Origin: JBGSKV01 sp041740975
GTDB lineage: Bacteria > Bdellovibrionota_B > Oligoflexia > Oligoflexales > JALZUQ01
Assembly: GCA_041740975.1 (NCBI GenBank)
Contig: JBGSKV010000083.1
Location: 94,649 to 158,648 of the forward strand
DNA length: 64,000 nt
Direction: 5' to 3'
Numbering within the stretch: position 1 is the first letter of the stretch; each line of letters opens with the position of its first letter. The translations under genes and the position numbers were made by a program. Below, piece by piece: positions 59,439 to 64,000 of the stretch. The notes beneath the pieces were generated by a model. That model made no database searches and was not told the origin of the DNA. It was given only the letters and a program-made list of their open reading frames with translations.

Positions 59439-60395
59439 ATGCTAAATGTATGGCTAGCGCTAATTGCGTTCGCAGGCAGTCAAGCGTTTGCAGTAGATTA
59501 TTCAACTGCACGCATTGAGAATGTTGAGTTGTCCACGGCACATGCCGCCGAAATCTCCCAAGATTTTCCAATTGTCGACATTCAACTCTCCGATACCAAA
59601 GAAATTTTGTGGCTTCTCGGTCAAAAAAACCTTTGGCGTTGGAACATTGACTCACAAACTCTTAATCGTACAAGTTTTAAAACTATCCTCAGCAAAGAAG
59701 AAGCTTTCCGACGTTTGGGTACGGACGGGTTGAGTGTATTTGCTGCGTCGGATAGGGCGGTTTATCAAGTTCAATACGCGCCGTTCAAAGTCTTACGATT
59801 CGCGCACCCTTCTGATGAAGGTGAAACTATTGATTTATTTCACAACCAAGATTTGTTTGGTTGGCTCCATTCCGGCGGACATTTTTACGTTGATCGATAT
59901 TCCAAAAATTTGGTGCAAGCTTTTAAGGGTGCGCAGCCATTTAAACCTGGTGATAAGGCATACTTTCATAAAGCGACGGGCACAGTCTGGTATGCTAATC
60001 TTAAAAATATTTCTGTGATGGAAATGAGTAGTGGAAAAACGACTTTTCTTCGCACGGCAGGTGAGCCTGTTATTGGAATTGGCGGTACCGCCAATGACGT
60101 GTTTGTATACTCTGGCCGTGAAATTTTAAAGTTTTCAGCGAATAAAAAAGTAGTCAATCAAGTGATCCCCGTGAAAGGTTCGCGAGACATTGTCGCTGCT
60201 GACTTTAGTGATGATGTGCATATGTACCTCTTTCAAAATGGTTCTCTTGAAATTTATCACCTCGCATCAAAGCACAGTATGATTTCAAAAATACCAGTGC
60301 AGGATCTGGGTGTGGATACCAAATTGACGCGCGAGGGTAATCTTGCCGTAGTCCTTTACAATGGAAAATTTCTTGCGTTTAGAATTACTGAATAA
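59439..60395 (+). CDS. Secreted protein, propeller-like, unknown function
   Basis: 318 residues with a signal peptide (about 1-18, ending Gln-Ala-Phe-Ala). The mature part is made of repeated beta segments such as Leu-Trp-Leu-Leu-Gly, Ala-Ser-Asp-Arg-Ala-Val-Tyr and Val-Trp-Tyr-Ala-Asn, spaced as in beta-propellers, so a WD40/NHL-like fold is likely but unproven. AAGGAGG precedes the ATG by a few bases. It overlaps the lytic transglycosylase gene by 35 bases, so the pair is probably expressed together. No enzymatic motif. Confidence 0.75.
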   Translation: MLNVWLALIAFAGSQAFAVDYSTARIENVELSTAHAAEISQDFPIVDIQLSDTKEILWLLGQKNLWRWNIDSQTLNRTSFKTILSKEEAFRRLGTDGLSVFAASDRAVYQVQYAPFKVLRFAHPSDEGETIDLFHNQDLFGWLHSGGHFYVDRYSKNLVQAFKGAQPFKPGDKAYFHKATGTVWYANLKNISVMEMSSGKTTFLRTAGEPVIGIGGTANDVFVYSGREILKFSANKKVVNQVIPVKGSRDIVAADFSDDVHMYLFQNGSLEIYHLASKHSMISKIPVQDLGVDTKLTREGNLAVVLYNGKFLAFRITE

Positions 60396-62715
60396 ATCTT
60401 TATATAGCGCGCTACTCGTCGCTTTCATCGGCTGTGCGACGAGTCAACGCACTCCTATGATAGTCGATCTTTCAGAAGATACGATCGCGGCGCCAAAGCA
60501 ACCTCCGAAACCAGCAAAGGCGTTAAAGGCATCCGAGCGAATCGGCGACGTCATGACCAAGTCTCCAGATTACAATGTGTTTCTTCAGTCTGCGTTTTAT
60601 GCCTCGCAGGCCGAAGAATATGAACTAGAATCAAAGTATTCCAAAGCTTTACCTTTGTGGAGACTCTCGCTTACCAATGCCGAAGGCAGAATGGCAAATG
60701 CCGTTTTGATTCGATTGGCAAAAGCTATCATTGAGGTGGAACCTCTCACTTCCGATCAGACGGCAGCCTATATCATTAAGTTTACGGCAGGTGGTTTTGG
60801 CGATGCCTACCTTTCGACCGCAGGACTTGATCAACCCCTGAAGTTAAAAAGTTTTTTAGAGAAGAATATTTCTACATTTAAAGTTTCTAAGGTTGATCCG
60901 AGAGACAAACTTTCGATGGCCATAAAGGGCTCGGCACCATCACCAGGTATTCCTGAAGATGATCGTCTCCTATTAAAAACGGCAAGGACTTACTGCGCTT
61001 CGGACGCCAAGTCAAAAGTAGCCTGGCAACAGTGGGAAAAAACTCTTGTAAAAGTCTTGCGAAATTATTGGCGGGGCCTTTATTTGCAATGCCAAGGTAA
61101 CATGGATGAGTCTATTCGCCTTTTGAGCGAGTTCGGCAATTCCTTCGCCAAAAGTCAGATGTACAAAGCTCACGCCATCGAGGCCACCGCACGGGCAGCC
61201 ATTGTGATGCGCAATGTTGGCAGACGTCGCGATGCGGCGAAGATCTATGTGAAGCTGGCGGACACTTGGTTAACTACGAATGTGCAGCCGGAAGATTTTG
61301 ATATCTCTCCTTCGCAATTCCAACTTCGCAAAATAAATGATGTTTTATGGGCAAGTCGCTATGCCGCCTTAGTCGCCGAATATGAAGTCGCAAAAAAATA
61401 TGCCAGCAAATCTCTGAATCTGATCGATGAACTTCGTGTTCAATCTAAAAAATACAATGGAAAAAATTTTCGTGAAGAACTTTCTTCTTATCGGGCAGAA
61501 GCTTATCATGTTCTTTCTCACCGAGTGGCGACTGAACAAAAGCATTTTGATGATGCTCTCAAGTTTTCGGATTTAGCCTTAAATGACAAAGAACTTAATG
61601 CAGAGTGGCGACAGCGCATGAGCTGGTACGCTGGGATTTATGCGTATTTGGCCGGCGATTATGATACGGCGCAACAACGCTGGCTGACTTTACTCGCGGA
61701 AGAGCCGGAAGATTCTTATAGAGCTAAGATTTATTATTGGTTGGCGCGGTCGGAGATTCAGCAAGGTCAAAAAAGTGAAGCGCAGCGCTATATAGATAGG
61801 CTCGGACTAGAGTTTCCTACTGGTTACTATTATATGGTGGCTTCAAAAGAACTTGCTTCCGAGCAAAAATTAAATTGGGCATTTCCATTCGAGAAGCCAG
61901 TCGATTTACTCGAAACGTTGCAAACGCGCGCCCTCAATCTTCCATCATCCTTTACGGATGACAAAACGACTTATCGACTTCGCATGCAAGCTGAGCTTTT
62001 GATAGAAGCTGACGTAGTCAACTGGGCAACTTATCCGCTTAGTGAATTGAATTCGAAAATTGATTCTAACTATAAAATTGAAAGTGATCCGGAGGTTTTT
62101 ATTTATTTGACGCGCCTGATGCACGGCGTCAAGAACTTCAATCAAGCGATCGCGTTATCCACAAAAATCATGAGCGCGCATCGAGACTTCTGGCGTCAGT
62201 GGCCCGAGCAACTTTTGATTTATTTCCCAAGGCCATACACTACAGTTTACGAAGATGTTAAAAAATCTTACAACATCGATGCGAACCTCCTTTATGCCAT
62301 CAGTCGACAAGAGTCGGGTTTTCGTAAAGATATTAAATCACCCGCCAATGCCTATGGCTTGATGCAGCTCATTATTCCGACCGCAAGACGGTACGCCGGC
62401 AAGGTGGGAGTGAGTGCTTCTACATTGTCCACAGCCCTCTATGAGCCTGAGGTGAACTTGGCTATTGCGGCGCTTTACCTCCGGCAACTCAAAACTTTTT
62501 ATCCCCAGCAAAACTACGCTGTCTTCGCCTCGTATAATGCAGGAGAAAATGTGGTCGATATGTGGGCAAAAAGTCGTCATCACCCCGATCCCTATATGTG
62601 GGTTGAGCTCATTCCCTTCGGAGAAACGCAATCTTACACCAAGAATGTTTGGCGTAATCAGTATGTATATGAAGTTTTATCGCACGAATTCGGACTCAGT
62701 TTGTCCAATTTATAA
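60361..62715 (+). CDS. Lytic transglycosylase lipoprotein (Slt70-like)
   Basis: 784 residues. A lipoprotein signal ends at Ala-Phe-Ile-Gly-Cys (about residue 25). A long superhelical region of TPR-like helices (about 70-620) precedes a C-terminal SLT domain with the catalytic Glu in Ser-Arg-Gln-Glu-Ser-Gly-Phe near 652, then Tyr-Gly-Leu-Met-Gln and Ala-Ser-Tyr-Asn-Ala-Gly-Glu. Slt70 of E. coli is soluble and about 620 residues; this form is longer and lipid-anchored. It starts inside the upstream gene in another frame. It cleaves peptidoglycan. Confidence 0.88.
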   Translation: MENFLRLELLNKSLYSALLVAFIGCATSQRTPMIVDLSEDTIAAPKQPPKPAKALKASERIGDVMTKSPDYNVFLQSAFYASQAEEYELESKYSKALPLWRLSLTNAEGRMANAVLIRLAKAIIEVEPLTSDQTAAYIIKFTAGGFGDAYLSTAGLDQPLKLKSFLEKNISTFKVSKVDPRDKLSMAIKGSAPSPGIPEDDRLLLKTARTYCASDAKSKVAWQQWEKTLVKVLRNYWRGLYLQCQGNMDESIRLLSEFGNSFAKSQMYKAHAIEATARAAIVMRNVGRRRDAAKIYVKLADTWLTTNVQPEDFDISPSQFQLRKINDVLWASRYAALVAEYEVAKKYASKSLNLIDELRVQSKKYNGKNFREELSSYRAEAYHVLSHRVATEQKHFDDALKFSDLALNDKELNAEWRQRMSWYAGIYAYLAGDYDTAQQRWLTLLAEEPEDSYRAKIYYWLARSEIQQGQKSEAQRYIDRLGLEFPTGYYYMVASKELASEQKLNWAFPFEKPVDLLETLQTRALNLPSSFTDDKTTYRLRMQAELLIEADVVNWATYPLSELNSKIDSNYKIESDPEVFIYLTRLMHGVKNFNQAIALSTKIMSAHRDFWRQWPEQLLIYFPRPYTTVYEDVKKSYNIDANLLYAISRQESGFRKDIKSPANAYGLMQLIIPTARRYAGKVGVSASTLSTALYEPEVNLAIAALYLRQLKTFYPQQNYAVFASYNAGENVVDMWAKSRHHPDPYMWVELIPFGETQSYTKNVWRNQYVYEVLSHEFGLSLSNL

Positions 62716-62780
62716 GCTGTTTGCAGGATTGAAGTCCGGCATCGGTTCAGGTAGATTAAAAAAGAACAGGGAGAAACTAT

Positions 62781-62924
62781 ATGGAACAGGCCATAGAAAG
62801 ATCATCGGATGACAACTGCCGCGAAGATTTTGGCTGGCTTTTTATTGCCGGATGCATTTTCCTCTATCCAGCTTTGTTTTTTACCTGCGTTTTTATTCCG
62901 ATCTGGATGGGTTGGGCACCGTAA
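62781..62924 (+). CDS. 47-residue single-pass membrane protein
   Basis: A short ORF with ATG at 62781 and TAA at 62922-62924. AGGGAG lies eight bases before the ATG. The first 17 residues are charged; residues 18-46 form a hydrophobic, aromatic helix (many Phe, Ile, Leu and Trp) ending Gly-Trp-Ala-Pro. It lies between the transglycosylase gene and ctaB. The location suggests a small accessory subunit or assembly factor linked to the heme/cytochrome-oxidase gene, but there is no family match. Coding status rests on the ribosome site and hydrophobic pattern. Confidence 0.62.
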   Translation: MEQAIERSSDDNCREDFGWLFIAGCIFLYPALFFTCVFIPIWMGWAP

Positions 62925-63069
62925 TATCCTCCAGTTGTCAGTCTCATCATTTTCATAAAAATCAATAATATTGGTGGGATCCTTCGACTGCGTCACCGGC
63001 TCCGATCGATGGTACCAATGCACCAGTCCTCTAGCTAGTTTCAGACAGATATGCCATAAATGTCCCGAC

Positions 63070-63984
63070 ATGAAAGCAGACGCATTAAAAATTGAGCAAA
63101 CCCTTGTGCAAGAGGTTGCTGGAGTTCGTGAATTTTTTCAACTCACGAAGCCAACAATCGCTTTGCTTGTCGTCGTCACAACCATTCCTACACTTCTCAT
63201 GACTGATATTGGGTTACCGCCACTTGTAACGGTTGTTGCTGCTTTAGTTGGAACTTGGCTTGCAGCTTCTTCGGCAGGATCATTTAATCAGATTATGGAT
63301 ATGCGAATCGATGCGACAATGAATCGTACGCGTTCACGTCCTTTGGTCATGGGAAAACTCTCACAAAATCAGGCTTTCATTTTCGCTACAGTTCTGGGTG
63401 TGCTCTCGTTTTTTATTTTGGCGATATTTACGACAGCTGAGGCGGCCATTATCGCGCTCATCGCTAATGCATTTTATGTCTTATTTTACACTCGCTACCT
63501 CAAGTACAAGACCACTCAAAACATTGTGATTGGCGGCGCGGCTGGTGCAGTTGGGCCACTTATAGGTTGGGCCGCGATTACGGGAACGATCGGATGGCCA
63601 GCATGGGTGCTTTTTTTGATTATATTTCTTTGGACGCCGCCTCACTTCTGGTCCCTAGCCATAAAGTACAAAGATGACTATGAACTAGCCCATATTCCGA
63701 TGCTTCCTGTCGTGAAAGGTATACCTGAAACTAAGCGGCAGATTTTTGCTTACACGCTCACACTCGTTCCTTGCGTGATGAGTTTGTATTGGGGTGGGGC
63801 GGCGGGCATGATGTATTTGGCTCTCGCACTTCCACTCACGCTTTATTTTGCGTGGATTTCCTGGCAGCTTCTTCGTGATAAACGCACACCTATGAGCGTT
63901 TTTCATTACTCATGCATGTATGTATTTGGCGTGTTCGGAGCTTTGGTTTTGGACCGTATGCTTTTTCTCGGCGGAATATCTTAG
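63070..63984 (+). CDS. ctaB: Protoheme IX farnesyltransferase (heme O synthase)
   Basis: 304 residues, about nine membrane helices, UbiA superfamily. Motif Asn-Gln-Ile-Met-Asp-Met-Arg-Ile-Asp near 77 supplies the prenyl-Mg aspartates, followed by Met-Asn-Arg-Thr-Arg-Ser-Arg-Pro-Leu. Phe-Leu-Trp-Thr-Pro-Pro-His-Phe-Trp near 190 is characteristic of CtaB/CyoE. It makes heme O for cytochrome oxidases. The start at 63070 is chosen from family length; no clear ribosome site is visible, and in-frame codons up to 62971 do not look family-like. Confidence 0.93.
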   Translation: MKADALKIEQTLVQEVAGVREFFQLTKPTIALLVVVTTIPTLLMTDIGLPPLVTVVAALVGTWLAASSAGSFNQIMDMRIDATMNRTRSRPLVMGKLSQNQAFIFATVLGVLSFFILAIFTTAEAAIIALIANAFYVLFYTRYLKYKTTQNIVIGGAAGAVGPLIGWAAITGTIGWPAWVLFLIIFLWTPPHFWSLAIKYKDDYELAHIPMLPVVKGIPETKRQIFAYTLTLVPCVMSLYWGGAAGMMYLALALPLTLYFAWISWQLLRDKRTPMSVFHYSCMYVFGVFGALVLDRMLFLGGIS

Positions 63985-64000
63985 TGAAAAAAATTATTAT
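63984..64000 (+). CDS. Start of a further gene (partial)
   Basis: TAGTG at the ctaB end contains a GTG at 63984-63986 that overlaps the ctaB stop by one base and opens a frame of Lys-Lys-Ile-Ile. It looks like the beginning of a coupled gene, perhaps another heme/cytochrome-oxidase assembly gene, but only five codons are in the window. Confidence 0.35.

Noticed and set aside
1..64000. CRISPR array, prophage, rRNA operon or insertion sequence
   Set aside because: No regularly spaced repeats, phage structural genes, rRNA signatures or transposase frames were seen on either strand.

Overview
The window is a dense, gene-rich stretch of a Gram-negative bacterial chromosome. It holds lipopolysaccharide and outer-membrane genes (hldD, bamD, a TolC/RND pair, a TonB-like protein, an O-antigen-ligase-like protein), aerobic respiration genes (nuoN tail, a sucB-lpdA-sucA operon, etfBA, ctaB) and many lipoproteins. 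The gene set (GldA/F/G-like ABC module with a DUF4340 partner, fused isobutyryl-CoA mutase IcmF, eukaryote-length urocanate hydratase, several lipoproteins of unknown function) fits the Bdellovibrionota, but this is an inference from gene content without any database search. Base composition looks moderate and even. No integrase, transposase, CRISPR array or phage gene is visible, so most of the window looks like core chromosome.

Layout. 0-7 kb: nuoN end and lgt (+), convergent with a four-gene ABC operon (DUF4340, GldG-, GldF-, GldA-like), then ribA divergent from tRNA-His. 7-20 kb: an isolated type IV pilin-like gene, a TolC-RND efflux operon without an adaptor, an unknown membrane protein, an ArsR regulator with a tandem-SRPBCC protein, a FucP-type sugar transporter, a long-form hutU and a small secreted protein. 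20-26 kb: 2-oxoglutarate dehydrogenase operon. 26-31 kb: HAD phosphatase, Ste24-like protease, a divergent ClpP paralogue, an MsbA-like ABC exporter and a HIT protein. 31-36 kb: a minus-strand run etfB-etfA-msrB-RNase-Z-like-lysR-hldD.

36-43 kb is an envelope block: MltD-like transglycosylase and TonB-like protein on minus; bamD, a class A PBP homologue that has lost its recognisable catalytic residues, and murJ tightly packed on plus. 43-49 kb: icmF, an O-antigen-ligase-like protein, a response regulator coupled to a large lipoprotein, and tRNA-Asn. 50-57 kb: a minus-strand operon of GMC oxidoreductase, small protein, aldehyde dehydrogenase, PLP-dependent DSD1-like enzyme and a secreted protein, preceded by aroE and a membrane-anchored PilZ-like gene. 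57-64 kb: ribF, holA, a secreted propeller-like protein, a lytic transglycosylase, a 47-residue membrane protein, ctaB and the start of another gene.

The most unusual signals are: (1) two long inverted repeats at 36116-36227 and 55747-55858, sharing GGGGACAC outer ends but having unrelated inner sequences; (2) the pseudo-PBP packed between bamD and murJ; (3) the five-gene GMC/ALDH/PLP operon; (4) a degenerate copy of the 3' half of tRNA-Asn just downstream of the tRNA; and (5) the RND-TolC operon lacking an adaptor. Assignments rest on motif recognition by eye; no alignment or search was run.
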